From Gammaproteobacteria bacterium MedPE (GTDB lineage Bacteria; Pseudomonadota; Gammaproteobacteria; Enterobacterales; Psychrobiaceae), in contig MPDF01000022.1 of assembly GCA_001874365.1 (NCBI GenBank), positions 1-33,234 of the forward strand: DNA of 33,234 nucleotides. Reading direction: 5' to 3'. Positions 1 through 8,263 of this stretch are shown here, in pieces. How positions within the stretch are numbered: the stretch's first letter is position 1; every line of letters begins with the position of its first letter. Below the pieces are notes generated by a model. It was given only the letters and a program-made list of their open reading frames with translations, was not told where the DNA came from and did no database searches. The translations under genes were made by a program, and so were the position numbers.

Positions 1-87
1 TGAGTCGACAACATCTTGCTCATCAGGTGAACATCCAGCTAGTGCTGCAATAACACCTACGGCTAGTAGTGATTTTAGAAATTTCAT
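1..87 (-). CDS. Lipoprotein, N-terminus only (runs off the left edge)
   Basis: Only the first 29 codons are inside the window. They encode a short positively charged start, a hydrophobic stretch and a lipobox LAGC with the acylated cysteine at residue 19, followed by Ser, which in gammaproteobacteria favours outer-membrane sorting. An AAGGATG Shine-Dalgarno overlaps the stop codon of the upstream TraF-like gene, whose stop is only 11 bases away, so the two are almost certainly co-transcribed. The mature domain is outside the window, so no function can be given. The signal peptide and lipobox are seen directly; a role alongside the neighbouring outer-membrane barrel is inference. Confidence 0.75.
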   Translation of the reverse strand, partial: MKFLKSLLAVGVIAALAGCSPDEQDVVDS

Positions 88-98
88 TGTCATCATCC

Positions 99-1376
99 TT
101 AAAATTGATTGCTAATTGCTAAGTTTAAAAAAGCACCACGTGTTGTTGAATCGCCATCAATGGTTGTTTTATCCAATGAATACCCTAATCCAAGACCAAA
201 CCAGCCCCAGGTTAATTCACCTGATAAATAGCTCAGTTCATTACCAACTAAATTGTTTGAATAGGTCAGGCGAGTATTTGGTACAAATGATGTTTCAGGC
301 TTATAAGCTATTGATGCTGTCATCCACTGCTCTTCGACCCCAACAGGCGTAATGTGATCACTCTCTAAACTAAAGTCAGCACTGAAGCGATTGTCATTTG
401 AAATATAGTTTGCTTGAACAGTTGCATAGCTGGTGGCTTTATAGGTTTCTGTTAAATCAATACGGTCAGAATAAGACAATGCCGTTAAACAATTACTTTG
501 GCTTATGTCATTACTTAAACTATTACAATTTTTACCAAGTTCACCATAATCAAATTCAGGTTCGTTAAGATTAGATAGAGTTAAACCTATATTGTAATTT
601 TTAGCTGACCAATAGGCTGAAAGATCTAGGGATAATTCAGTTGCTTCATTTTTAAAATCTTCGTAGTCATCTAAGAAAATATCGGATAAGTCCTCATCAC
701 CATCGGCTGCTTGAAAACCAATAACTTGTTTTGATAAGCCTAAACGTTGCACATTTAAACGCGCACCAAGGTGTAAATCCCCCTCCCAATCTCGCTTTGT
801 CGATTGCCACACTAACCGACTATAACCGAATGAAAACTCAAGCATGTCTGCAACTTTGACATAACCTGCGGCGTTAGTTTCAAGAGTTTGTTGCAGTGGA
901 TTGTAACGGACGTTGTCGTCTAATATTTCGACATGAGCACTACCATAAGCGCGTGTACTCACACTAAAAGCATCGTGTTCACGTTTCCAGAGCATAGATA
1001 GGGGGACTTCAAGACCAACATTTACATCGGCATAACCTTTGTCACCTGCTAGTTTTAATACCGTATTAAAACGGTCAATTAACGCATTAGCTTCATCTAA
1101 CGTGATATCGTCACGATCTAACTCATCAATTAAATCTTCAATATCATCTGCAAAATCAGCATCACCAATTTCACCACCCACTCTTAGGGATGTTAGATAG
1201 GCGAAGCTGGTGGATTGCTTCATATGAGCATTCATACTTGCAATATTAACGCCATTCAAAGCATGTGCATTATGTGTCGCAACGCTATAACGGGAATTTC
1301 CCACTTGATCACCTTGCGCAGCGTAAAGTGGCGCAGCAACTAATAGTGCTAATGGTGTTAATTTTTTGAAGTTCAT
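99..1376 (-). CDS. TraF-like outer-membrane beta-barrel protein
   Basis: A 425-aa protein resembling the chromosomal 'conjugal transfer protein TraF' family (TraF_2 type). Despite the name, these proteins occur widely in marine gammaproteobacteria without any conjugation locus. It starts with a signal peptide (hydrophobic LALLVAAPLYAA, cleavage likely after AYAA/LYAA near residue 20). It then has alternating beta-strand-like segments and ends in a C-terminal Phe (NQF), the usual sorting signal for the outer-membrane assembly machinery. A charged, probably helical Asp/Glu-rich stretch covers about residues 70-105. I chose the ATG at 1376, not the in-frame ATG at 1385, because AAGGA lies 9 bases before the former and directly abuts the latter. 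It is followed at 11 bases by a lipoprotein gene. The barrel is well supported; substrate and role are unknown. Confidence 0.75.
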   Translation of the reverse strand: MNFKKLTPLALLVAAPLYAAQGDQVGNSRYSVATHNAHALNGVNIASMNAHMKQSTSFAYLTSLRVGGEIGDADFADDIEDLIDELDRDDITLDEANALIDRFNTVLKLAGDKGYADVNVGLEVPLSMLWKREHDAFSVSTRAYGSAHVEILDDNVRYNPLQQTLETNAAGYVKVADMLEFSFGYSRLVWQSTKRDWEGDLHLGARLNVQRLGLSKQVIGFQAADGDEDLSDIFLDDYEDFKNEATELSLDLSAYWSAKNYNIGLTLSNLNEPEFDYGELGKNCNSLSNDISQSNCLTALSYSDRIDLTETYKATSYATVQANYISNDNRFSADFSLESDHITPVGVEEQWMTASIAYKPETSFVPNTRLTYSNNLVGNELSYLSGELTWGWFGLGLGYSLDKTTIDGDSTTRGAFLNLAISNQF

Positions 1377-1633
1377 TCTCAACATTCCTTTTGGTAGGCG
1401 GGAGCTGTGTTTTAAACAAGATGTTTCAATTGAACCATATAAAGTAGTACCTAAAAAGTAATTTTAGACAAAAAGTATTAGTTTTACTTACTTTCGCTTA
1501 CGCAATCTTACACAAACAAACATTTTGACCACACTATCCGACAGTCTTTAACGCGTGCTTTCCTTATTATTATCTCAGCTTCTAAACAAATAAATATTTA
1601 AACAGCCCAAACACATTTTATAAGGAAAATATC

Positions 1634-2239
1634 ATGACAAGGTTAAACAAAATTTCAGTTTCAATTATCGCCGTATTAACAACATTAGGGTTAAGCTCAG
1701 TGGTTAATGCAGCCTCTAAAAGTCCTCACAGTGTAGGCGTACAATTGTCTGGTGGTTCAGCTAAATACAAAGACTCTAAACAAGATGGTGACGGTGTTGG
1801 GCAGCTTTACTTTCACTATAATTATGCGTTTAGCGATATTTGGTCAGTAGAAGTCGGTTTGAATACTGCAGCGGAAGCAGACAAATGGAAATGTACTGAC
1901 TCTAAAGATAAGTTTGTTTGTGAAAAACAAAATAACAAACTGTTTAATTTAAACGCCGATAAATTAAATTACAGCAATGTCGTCGTTGCCGGTAAAGGTC
2001 AATACGCGCTAACAAAGCGTAATAGTTTATATGGAAAACTCGGCGTTCAATTTTATGATTATGACATCAAAAATGGCAAAACAACGCTTGCTGAAGATGA
2101 CGGTTTAGGGTTATTTGCTGAAGCAGGTTGGCAATACAAGTGGGACAATGGCTTAGCACTCAATGCAGGGTTACAAACCATGAAAATGGGCGATTTAAAA
2201 GTTTCTGGCTCTACGATTGGCCTTAAATATCACTTTTAA
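1634..2239 (+). CDS. Small outer-membrane beta-barrel protein (OMP_b-brl/porin-like family)
   Basis: A 201-aa protein with a clear Sec signal peptide (IIAVLTTLGLSSVVNA, cleavage near residue 26). The mature part is rich in alternating Tyr/Gly strands and ends GLKYHF, with the C-terminal Phe typical of outer-membrane barrels. The size fits an eight-stranded barrel such as the OmpA-N/OmpW-like group. Two Cys residues about 12 apart near mature residue 70 (KCTDSKDKFVCE) could form a loop disulfide. The start has an AAGGAA Shine-Dalgarno 8 bases upstream. It is divergent from the TraF-like gene and convergent with the LytTR regulator, with a terminator hairpin just after its stop. Specific ligand or role cannot be read from the sequence. 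Confidence 0.7.
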   Translation: MTRLNKISVSIIAVLTTLGLSSVVNAASKSPHSVGVQLSGGSAKYKDSKQDGDGVGQLYFHYNYAFSDIWSVEVGLNTAAEADKWKCTDSKDKFVCEKQNNKLFNLNADKLNYSNVVVAGKGQYALTKRNSLYGKLGVQFYDYDIKNGKTTLAEDDGLGLFAEAGWQYKWDNGLALNAGLQTMKMGDLKVSGSTIGLKYHF

Positions 2240-2252
2240 ATGACAATTATAT

Positions 2253-2281
2253 ATAGCCAAATAGATAAGCTATTTGGCTAT
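2253..2281. terminator. Bidirectional terminator-like hairpin
   Basis: A perfect 12-bp stem (2253-2264 with 2270-2281) closes a 5-base loop (ATAAG). It lies between the convergent small barrel gene and the LytTR regulator gene. The stem is AT-rich and the flanks are A/T-rich, without a long T-run on either strand, so termination efficiency is uncertain. Confidence 0.6.
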
Positions 2282-2286
2282 CTTAT

Positions 2287-3009
2287 TTAAAACACATTAA
2301 ATAACTGCTTAAGTGACTGAACCTGTCGCCGACTAACATCCACTTGTTGATTTGATTTCATTACCGCAACTAGGCTACCGGCGGCCATTCCTTCTTCTAG
2401 CCTCAAAATATTATCTATTCTGACTATTTCACTGCGGCTTGTTTTAAAAAAATGTGCTGGATTAAGTCGTTTTTCAACTTTGTTCAGAGACGAGTGAATA
2501 TAAGACTTTCCTTGGCTGGTGTATACAGCGACATGATTGCCAACAGACTCAAAACGCTCAATCTCTTCTAAACGAATAATTTGATTGCTGTCGCCTATCT
2601 TTAACAACAAACCGTGATTATCCGGAAGGTAATCAATCACCTCCTCTGTTTTTACATCGCGCGCGAGTTTTACCCGTTCAATTGTTTTAGCTAATCGCTC
2701 GCTGTTTACTGGTTTAACAATGTAATCAGTGGCATTTAATGAAAATGCATCAACCGCGTGCTCATTAAACGCCGTGCAAAATACAAACTTAACGGTAGGA
2801 TCTATTTGCAGTGCCAATTCAAGACCAGTCATTTCTGGCATTTGAATATCTAAAAATGCCAGATCAACAGCCGTGTTATCTAAAACATCTAATGCTTCTG
2901 CTGCAGTTTTTGCTTGAGCAACAACGTCAATATCGTCAAATTTTTCTAACAAACGATTGAGTTCAACTCTCGCTAATCGTTCGTCATCGACAATCAATAC
3001 TTTAAGCAA
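2287..3009 (-). CDS. LytTR-family response regulator
   Basis: A 240-aa two-component response regulator. The receiver domain covers residues 1-120, with acidic pocket D8/D9, phosphoacceptor D54 (AFLDIQMPEM), T79 and K99-P100. A C-terminal LytTR DNA-binding domain covers about residues 140-240 (IERFESVGNHVAVYT, FFKTSRSEIVRI). Such regulators bind pairs of 9-bp direct repeats. The start codon is TTG: it is preceded by GGAG at 7 bases and overlaps the histidine kinase stop by 8 bases (TTGCTTAA). No other start would preserve the first beta strand. It is the last gene of the small ORF - Yip1 - adaptor - ATPase - permease - kinase operon and most likely acts as its autoregulator. Confidence 0.92.
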   Translation of the reverse strand: MLKVLIVDDERLARVELNRLLEKFDDIDVVAQAKTAAEALDVLDNTAVDLAFLDIQMPEMTGLELALQIDPTVKFVFCTAFNEHAVDAFSLNATDYIVKPVNSERLAKTIERVKLARDVKTEEVIDYLPDNHGLLLKIGDSNQIIRLEEIERFESVGNHVAVYTSQGKSYIHSSLNKVEKRLNPAHFFKTSRSEIVRIDNILRLEEGMAAGSLVAVMKSNQQVDVSRRQVQSLKQLFNVF

Positions 3010-4120
3010 GTGGCAACTCCATTTTCACGTCAAAATAGCTATCAGTTTTTGTTTGATGCCAATCATACTTATTACCGAACATTAACGCTAATCGTTGTTT
3101 AACATTCTTCATACCAGTATTAGTACCATCAGCCTGAGACGGTTTATTAATAGAATTCCCCACCATTAATTGCCATCTTTTATTATCTATTTTAGTGGCA
3201 CTAATCATTATTTTTCCCGGTTCGCTATTCGGTGAAATACCGTGTTTTATCGCATTTTCAACGAGAGTTAATAACGTTAATGTTGGAATTTTTTGCGTTA
3301 GTAAATCATCTTCAATTGTCACACCAAGTTGCAGGCGCTCTTCCAATCTGATCCCTTCAATAGTGAGATAGCGCGAACAAACTTGCCATTCTTCATCCAT
3401 TGAAGATGTCGCTTTTAAATGCGCATGTAAATGGGTTCTAAACAGCTCTGATAGTTGAGTTACCGTATCGGCGGCTTTATCTTGATCTTCATAAATCAGC
3501 GCTCGAATACTGTTAAATGCATTAAATAAAAAATGAGGATTTAATTGATTAGTTAGCTGTTGAATTTGCGCATGATGCATTTCTTTTTGGACCTTACGTC
3601 TATTCATTTGCTGATACCAAAACAAATAAACAATCGCCCACCCCAAAAATACAATGTATGAGTTAAAAATGATTAAACTTAAGAAATTTAACTTAGACAT
3701 ATCGAACTGCAAAACGCCTTCGTCATTCGTTAACTGAAAACCATTAATATCAGTAAATTTAAGCATTTCTATTTGCCCAATACCAAGAGTTCCTGCTAGG
3801 GCTATAAAACAAATAATAAAAATAAAGACTAAAAATCGCCATATTTTTTGCCATGACAATGCACTACTGACAATTTTGTATTTTAAGTAGGTGCGAACAA
3901 ATAAATGGGTCATCAAAAAGAACCACAAACCGTCGAGTGCCGCTCGCACAATGATAGCTGTATATTGATGTTGCTCTGTTACCACAGCCTGCAAAATAGA
4001 GACAGTCAGCACCAAATTAAATAGCAACCCAACAACGGTGACTATTTTATAGCTTTTCGTTGTCGTAAAAACGAGTGAAAAATAATCTTTAATACTTTTT
4101 CTAATTAGTGCTTTATTCAT
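3002..4120 (-). CDS. LytS/YehU-type sensor histidine kinase
   Basis: A 372-aa membrane histidine kinase of the His_kinase/LytS class. Four hydrophobic segments fill roughly the first 170 residues. A short basic linker follows, then the phosphoacceptor box NQLNPHFLFNAFNSI (His about residue 196), the N-box LVENAIKHG (Asn about 289) and a glycine motif GMKNVKQRL. With no large periplasmic domain, it probably senses within or near the membrane, or through the adjacent transporter, as BceS/LytS-like kinases do. An in-frame ATG at 4132 is possible. I prefer 4120 because it forms ATGAATAA, the same 8-base overlap with the upstream stop seen at two other junctions of this operon. Neither start has a good Shine-Dalgarno, so translational coupling is likely. 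Its 3' end overlaps the regulator gene. Confidence 0.9.
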   Translation of the reverse strand: MNKALIRKSIKDYFSLVFTTTKSYKIVTVVGLLFNLVLTVSILQAVVTEQHQYTAIIVRAALDGLWFFLMTHLFVRTYLKYKIVSSALSWQKIWRFLVFIFIICFIALAGTLGIGQIEMLKFTDINGFQLTNDEGVLQFDMSKLNFLSLIIFNSYIVFLGWAIVYLFWYQQMNRRKVQKEMHHAQIQQLTNQLNPHFLFNAFNSIRALIYEDQDKAADTVTQLSELFRTHLHAHLKATSSMDEEWQVCSRYLTIEGIRLEERLQLGVTIEDDLLTQKIPTLTLLTLVENAIKHGISPNSEPGKIMISATKIDNKRWQLMVGNSINKPSQADGTNTGMKNVKQRLALMFGNKYDWHQTKTDSYFDVKMELPLA

Positions 4121-5351
4121 ATCGTAATGCATCTACTGGATTTAATTTCGCGGCTTTAACTGCCGGAGCGAGACCAAAGACTACGCCAATTGCTGTTGTA
4201 AATCCAAAAGAAAGTCCTATTGCCCACAATGGCACCATGACACCACTTGAGCCAGGCATAAACATCGAAACCATTGAAGCAAGTCCATAACCTAACAGCA
4301 GGCCTATGACACCGCCTAAAAGGGATAATAATAATGCTTCAACCAAAAACTGAAACAGAATAAATTGCGGACTGGCGCCTAACGCCTTAGCAATTCCAAT
4401 CTCTTTAGTACGTTCAGTCACTGACACCAGCATAATATTCATAATACCAATACCACCTACAAGCAAACTGATCCCAACAACACCAGAAGCAACGAGTGTC
4501 ACCGATGTCGTGATACTCTCAAATTGTTTTTTCGTTTTTTCAGCTGTGATGAATTCAAAATGATCAACATCATCACCACTTAGCTTGTGCTTTTGTCGTA
4601 ATACTTGGCGAATATTTTCTTTGATGTTTTTAAAGTTAGCACCGTCAGCGGGTCTAAACATGATATCGATGTTATCTGTCGCCTGACTGCCATTTAACGA
4701 TCGTACGGTGCTAAATGGCGCAATAATGTAATTGTCTTGGTCAAAACCAAATAAGCTACCGCGCTTCTCAGCGAGTCCAATAACTCTGAACCAATCACCG
4801 CTAAGGTTAATAAATTCACCAACAGGATCTGCTGGCATGTTAAGTTTTTTAGCCACTGACGCGCCAATAAATGCTACGCGACGACGACGTAAATCATCAC
4901 TTTCAGATAGAAAACGTCCGAGCTCAGGATACACATGAATAACAGCTTGATAACTACTGTCTGTACCAATAATTTGAGTTTGCGTGTTATTGCGCCCATA
5001 TTGCACGCTAGAGCCGAGACTGAATGCGCGCATAACCGCAGTCATGTCCTGCACATTTTTTATTTTTCCTTTAAGCAATAAAAAATCATCATAGCTAATT
5101 TTATTACTCGCCCCCAACATCTCCTGTTCTGGATTGGTGTAAGCACGTAATGTCACCATATCACTACCAAGATCATCAAGTTGGTCTGTAATATTCGCGC
5201 TTAAGCTTTCCATAATCGCAACAACAGTAATTACAGCACCAACACCAATAATAATACCTAAGGTAGTTAATGCACTGCGCATTCCATGCGCTGTAATCGC
5301 TTGAGTAGCAGCTTTTGAACCTTCAAAAAATGCATGCAATATTTTACGCAT
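4113..5351 (-). CDS. MacB-like ABC transporter permease
   Basis: A 412-aa permease of the MacB/FtsX superfamily. One transmembrane helix follows a short cytoplasmic N-terminus ([18 protein letters not shown], about residues 31-48). A large periplasmic MacB_PCD domain comes next (about 50-275), then three C-terminal helices carrying the FtsX core ([18 protein letters not shown], with its cytoplasmic coupling segment). The topology is that of mechanotransmission exporters, which drive periplasmic efflux or conformational work and do not pump across the inner membrane. In E. coli MacB the ATPase is fused to the permease; here it is the separate upstream gene. The start at 5351 has AAGGA about 9 bases upstream and overlaps the ATPase stop (ATGCGTAA); a start at 5381 would overlap the ATPase much more. 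Confidence 0.92.
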   Translation of the reverse strand: MRKILHAFFEGSKAATQAITAHGMRSALTTLGIIIGVGAVITVVAIMESLSANITDQLDDLGSDMVTLRAYTNPEQEMLGASNKISYDDFLLLKGKIKNVQDMTAVMRAFSLGSSVQYGRNNTQTQIIGTDSSYQAVIHVYPELGRFLSESDDLRRRRVAFIGASVAKKLNMPADPVGEFINLSGDWFRVIGLAEKRGSLFGFDQDNYIIAPFSTVRSLNGSQATDNIDIMFRPADGANFKNIKENIRQVLRQKHKLSGDDVDHFEFITAEKTKKQFESITTSVTLVASGVVGISLLVGGIGIMNIMLVSVTERTKEIGIAKALGASPQFILFQFLVEALLLSLLGGVIGLLLGYGLASMVSMFMPGSSGVMVPLWAIGLSFGFTTAIGVVFGLAPAVKAAKLNPVDALRYE

Positions 5352-6063
5352 GTTGAGCTTCCTTGTGATTTTCGATATCACTTTCTATCTCACCATCAAC
5401 GAGTCTGACAACACGTCGACAATGATCGGCAATATCGGCTTCATGAGTTACTAAAATAATGGTGTGTCCTTGATCGTGTAATTCATCAAACAAATCCATA
5501 ATATCGCGCGTTGTTTTACTATCGAGATTACCAGTAGGTTCATCGCCAAGAATAATCGCAGGATTAGTAACAAGTGCCCTTGCGATAGCCACACGTTGTC
5601 GTTGGCCACCTGAGAGTTGATTAGGTAGGTTTTTAACTTTATCGCTCAACCCAACGCGTTTGAGAGCTTCTAACGCTAACTTTTTTCGCTCGCTATTTGG
5701 CATTATGCGATAGATAAGCGGTTGCATAACGTTTTGTAAAACACTTGCTCGCGGCAATAGATTAAAACTCTGAAAAATAAACCCTACACCATAGTTTCGA
5801 ATCTCAGCGAGTTCAGCTTCACTTTGACTCGCAACATTTTGTTCATCAAGCCAATATTCACCATCACTGGGATTATCAAGACAGCCTAAAATGTTCATTA
5901 GTGTTGATTTTCCAGAGCCAGATGGCCCTGTAATAGCAACGTACTCGTTTTTATGAATCGATAAATCAACATTTTTTAATGCGTAAAAAGCTTCATCTGC
6001 CATATGGTAGCTTTTACTCACGTTATTGATTTCGATAACCGCTTTACTCTCTTGTGAATTCAT
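5344..6063 (-). CDS. MacB/LolD-like ABC transporter ATP-binding protein
   Basis: A 239-aa ATPase with a complete nucleotide-binding domain: Walker [10 protein letters not shown] (46-54), Q-loop Gln98, signature [15 protein letters not shown] (150-164), Walker B ILGDEPTG (171-178) and the switch His in VTHEAD (207). It belongs to the group that partners MacB/LolCDE/FtsX-type permeases. The start is supported by AAGGA about 9 bases upstream, inside the end of the adaptor gene. The adaptor stop is 2 bases away and its own stop overlaps the permease start by 8 bases. It is the energy source for the adaptor-permease pair; the substrate is unknown. Confidence 0.94.
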   Translation of the reverse strand: MNSQESKAVIEINNVSKSYHMADEAFYALKNVDLSIHKNEYVAITGPSGSGKSTLMNILGCLDNPSDGEYWLDEQNVASQSEAELAEIRNYGVGFIFQSFNLLPRASVLQNVMQPLIYRIMPNSERKKLALEALKRVGLSDKVKNLPNQLSGGQRQRVAIARALVTNPAIILGDEPTGNLDSKTTRDIMDLFDELHDQGHTIILVTHEADIADHCRRVVRLVDGEIESDIENHKEAQHA

Positions 6064-6065
6064 TA

Positions 6066-7211
6066 TTAACTATCCTTTTTCAGGCGTAGTTCACTACCCT
6101 CTTTGATATCACCCACAGTGCGACTCGGCCCAGTAACAACGACTTGTTGTGCAGTTAATCCATTAGTTATTTGTTGACGAGTATCTGTTGCCATTCCAAC
6201 ATCCACCCATTGTTTTTTAGCGCTGTTGTTATCAATAACCCACACATAATTTTTGTCGCCATCTTTTAAAATGGCCGAAATAGGTACGCTTAAAGACTCA
6301 TCCGATTGAGCCGTAATAATTTCAGCTCGGCAACTCATACCAGGATAAAGCTGCTGACTTTCGGTTAATAACACTTTAACGCGAAAGTACAAACCCAATC
6401 CTTGGCGATCAGCCCTTGCTGATGTGCCAATACTTGTCACATCACCTGAAATCGATTTTTTAGGATTGGCGGCAGCAAACACTTCTACTTTCATACCTGG
6501 TTGCACACTAGCGATATCAGCCTCATCCACGCGAAGTTCGGCTAAAATAGTTTTAGGATCAGCTAAGGTCATTAACGCTGAGCCAACAATGTTAGTTGTG
6601 CCAGCAATAACCGTTTCACCAGGCTTCACATCAACAGCAGCAATAAGCCCAGGCATTGATGCTCTAAAAGTTGTTTTATTTAATCTATCTTTTGAAAAGT
6701 CTAATGATGCTTTGTTTTGATTTAATCGCTCTTGTGCTGCCTTAACTTTGATTTTAGAAACATTTAACTGGCTCTTAAATTGTGCCAAATCATCTGCACC
6801 AATGAGTTTTTGTCTAAATAGTTTAGATTTAACCGCATACTGACGGCGCATTTCATTATATTGCTCTGTTACAAACTCGATTTCGATTTTTTGAGCATTG
6901 ACCGCCGCTTGATTATTAGCGACATCGGCAGCGAAAGCAGTTTGATCTAATTGCATCAAAATTTGCCCTTGCTCGACATATTCACCCTCTTCAACCAAAA
7001 CCTGCGTTACTATCCCTGTAACTTCTGAGCGGATTTGAATTTGCGTATTAAAAATCAAATTGCCTGAGGCTAAAATACTATCTGAGAGCACCTCTTTAGC
7101 AACTTGCTCACTGTTAACTTGCAAACTTTGTTGACTCTTATCCATTTTTTTCCAGACCACTAAGGCAGTAACACTGCTAATAATGGCTAACAATATAATG
7201 ATTTTTTTCAT
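6066..7211 (-). CDS. MacA-like periplasmic adaptor subunit (HlyD/membrane-fusion family)
   Basis: A 381-aa adaptor with an N-terminal membrane anchor ([17 protein letters not shown]). It has two half-lipoyl motifs (about residues 60-90 and 195-215: [19 protein letters not shown] and [16 protein letters not shown]) flanking an alpha-helical hairpin rich in Gln/Lys (about 95-190). A beta-barrel and a membrane-proximal domain follow. This is the MacA/YknX arrangement that bridges a MacB-type permease and, in Gram-negatives, an outer-membrane TolC. No TolC gene is in the operon, so a genomic TolC elsewhere is presumably used. I chose the ATG at 7211 because of the AAGGA about 8 bases upstream; the 18 extra codons available upstream have no ribosome site. 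It lies 2 bases before the ATPase gene. Confidence 0.92.
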   Translation of the reverse strand: MKKIIILLAIISSVTALVVWKKMDKSQQSLQVNSEQVAKEVLSDSILASGNLIFNTQIQIRSEVTGIVTQVLVEEGEYVEQGQILMQLDQTAFAADVANNQAAVNAQKIEIEFVTEQYNEMRRQYAVKSKLFRQKLIGADDLAQFKSQLNVSKIKVKAAQERLNQNKASLDFSKDRLNKTTFRASMPGLIAAVDVKPGETVIAGTTNIVGSALMTLADPKTILAELRVDEADIASVQPGMKVEVFAAANPKKSISGDVTSIGTSARADRQGLGLYFRVKVLLTESQQLYPGMSCRAEIITAQSDESLSVPISAILKDGDKNYVWVIDNNSAKKQWVDVGMATDTRQQITNGLTAQQVVVTGPSRTVGDIKEGSELRLKKDS

Positions 7212-7248
7212 TATTTTTTCCTTTAAACCAAACAGTAAATCGCTTGTA

Positions 7249-7956
7249 TTAAGTAAATAAAACAAACCATCCTAGGAAGATTACAACTAATGGTAATGCT
7301 GAGAAAATAAATGCCTTAACCATTGGCATTTTACAACAACGGTTGAAACCAATGGCAGCAATAACGATTGACCATAATGAGAATAAGTTAATTGACTCAG
7401 CCCATTGATAAAGTGCATCACCCGGTAGATAACCTAATACAAGCTGATTCAATGACGCGTAATTAATTAAAGATAGTGGTAAGTCACCAGATGCTGCAGT
7501 GAAAAATAATGCACTGAAACCTAATGTGTTAATTAACCCAGGCATCTGTGTCCAAATAGTGAAAACAAACCAATCACCAAATTTGAAGTCAGGTTTAGTG
7601 TTGGCAGCGCTAGAACCAATGACTAAGTAGTACACGGTAAAAATAAGCGTAATAGCCGGCAACATTACGGCAGAAGAGACTGCTGCCATGATGCCCATAT
7701 AGTCAGCCATCATTTCCATCCCTTGTTTTGCCGCTTCTCGCTCTGAGGTAGACATATCACCAGCAGCCATTAACTGTTGTTCAATAAGCCACTCTGGTGA
7801 CATACCACCGAAAAACAGCATTGAAGAAACGGAGGTCACAGCAATAATCAATAGCAGACCAAGAACAGCCCACTTTTTATTTTCCTTTAAAGTATCGAAT
7901 ACAGATTTAGGTTCTACGAATATATTGACCAACGACATTGGTGTTGAGTTACTCAT
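7249..7956 (-). CDS. Yip1-family integral membrane protein
   Basis: A 235-aa protein with five hydrophobic segments and the N-terminal signature VNIFVEPKSVFDTLKENKKW, typical of bacterial Yip1-domain proteins (a short amphipathic PxxxFxxL segment before the first helix). Hydrophobic segments lie near residues 28-50, 88-118, 125-152, 187-205 and 215-235. Bacterial Yip1 proteins have no firmly assigned biochemical role but recur beside ABC exporters and stress-regulated envelope genes. The start has AAGGA 7 bases upstream. It is preceded by a 43-aa small ORF (17 bases) and followed after 37 bases by the adaptor gene, so it is part of the same transcription unit. Confidence 0.82.
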   Translation of the reverse strand: MSNSTPMSLVNIFVEPKSVFDTLKENKKWAVLGLLLIIAVTSVSSMLFFGGMSPEWLIEQQLMAAGDMSTSEREAAKQGMEMMADYMGIMAAVSSAVMLPAITLIFTVYYLVIGSSAANTKPDFKFGDWFVFTIWTQMPGLINTLGFSALFFTAASGDLPLSLINYASLNQLVLGYLPGDALYQWAESINLFSLWSIVIAAIGFNRCCKMPMVKAFIFSALPLVVIFLGWFVLFT

Positions 7957-7973
7957 AAATAAGTCCTTGTAGT

Positions 7974-8105
7974 TTAGTTTTTTAGAATAGATGAAGCCAT
8001 TAACATAAGACTAAAACTCGGTAACACGTGTTTGATTAACGTTTGTGAGTCCATTAAAACTACGCCAAAGTTAATAAATTCAACAACATTGAGATATTCA
8101 GTCAT
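7974..8105 (-). CDS. Small ORF (43 aa) heading the Yip1-ABC-LytTR operon
   Basis: An ATG at 8105 opens a 43-codon frame beginning MTEYLNVVEFINFGVV and ending in a TAA 17 bases before the Yip1 start. It has one of the best ribosome sites in the window, AAGGAG seven bases before the ATG, immediately downstream of a plausible promoter and a LytTR-type direct repeat. The peptide has no signal sequence or cysteines. It is mildly hydrophobic and amphipathic, with hydrophobic patches around residues 10-18 and 30-41, so it could associate with a membrane. I do not recognise the family. It could be a small membrane regulator, a peptide substrate of the exporter, or a leader ORF. Expression is inference; the ORF and its ribosome site are seen directly. 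Confidence 0.55.
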   Translation of the reverse strand: MTEYLNVVEFINFGVVLMDSQTLIKHVLPSFSLMLMASSILKN

Positions 8106-8131
8106 GTATCAGCTCCTTTTTTGATGCTGAT

Positions 8132-8160
8132 ATATTACTGATGTAGTAAAAATAAAATGG
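8132..8160 (-). promoter_or_regulatory. Possible promoter of the ABC-LytTR operon
   Basis: On the minus strand a TAATAT -10-like hexamer (8132-8137) sits about 27 bases before the small ORF start. The expected -35 position (about 8154-8160) reads CATTTT/CCATTT, far from consensus, which would suit an activator-dependent promoter. An ATCAG pair at 11-bp spacing also brackets the -10. This is assigned by eye only. Confidence 0.3.
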
Positions 8161-8169
8161 ATAAAAGTG

Positions 8170-8198
8170 ATGAACGGTAGATAGAAATGATTTTCGGT
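8170..8198 (-). promoter_or_regulatory. Putative LytTR-type operator (direct repeat)
   Basis: Read on the minus strand, two 9-bp elements, ACCGAAAAT (8190-8198) and ACCGTTCAT (8170-8178), are separated by 11 bp in direct orientation, each preceded by T and followed by C. The second fits the published LytTR consensus [TA][AC][CA]GTTN[AG][TG] at every position; the first deviates at the two T positions. Spacing of 10-13 bp is what LytTR proteins use. The pair ends about 10 bp upstream of the expected -35 region of the operon that encodes a LytTR regulator. Confidence 0.45.
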
Positions 8199-8217
8199 AA
8201 AATGAGAGGCCATGAGT

Positions 8218-8245
8218 AAAAAAGGGCATTAAAAATGCCCTTTTT
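8218..8245. terminator. Intrinsic terminator after mnmG
   Basis: GGGCATT (8224-8230) pairs with AATGCCC (8234-8240) around a 3-base loop, with an A-tract before and a T-tract after. On the minus strand this gives a G/C stem followed by Ts, about 19 bases past the mnmG stop. The A/T symmetry means it could act in both directions. It separates mnmG from the ABC operon. Confidence 0.85.
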
Positions 8246-8263
8246 AAACAGTGATCCGTAGTG

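Noticed and set aside
137-142. CACGTG in the TraF-like gene as parS
   Set aside because: No symmetry beyond the core hexamer.
99-1376. Conjugation or integrative element suggested by the TraF-like name
   Set aside because: No relaxase, pilus, integrase or attachment repeats are visible; the family name is historical and the gene looks chromosomal.
8025-8030. CACGTG in the small ORF as parS
   Set aside because: It is a 10-bp AACACGTGTT palindrome, but the outer arms do not match parS.
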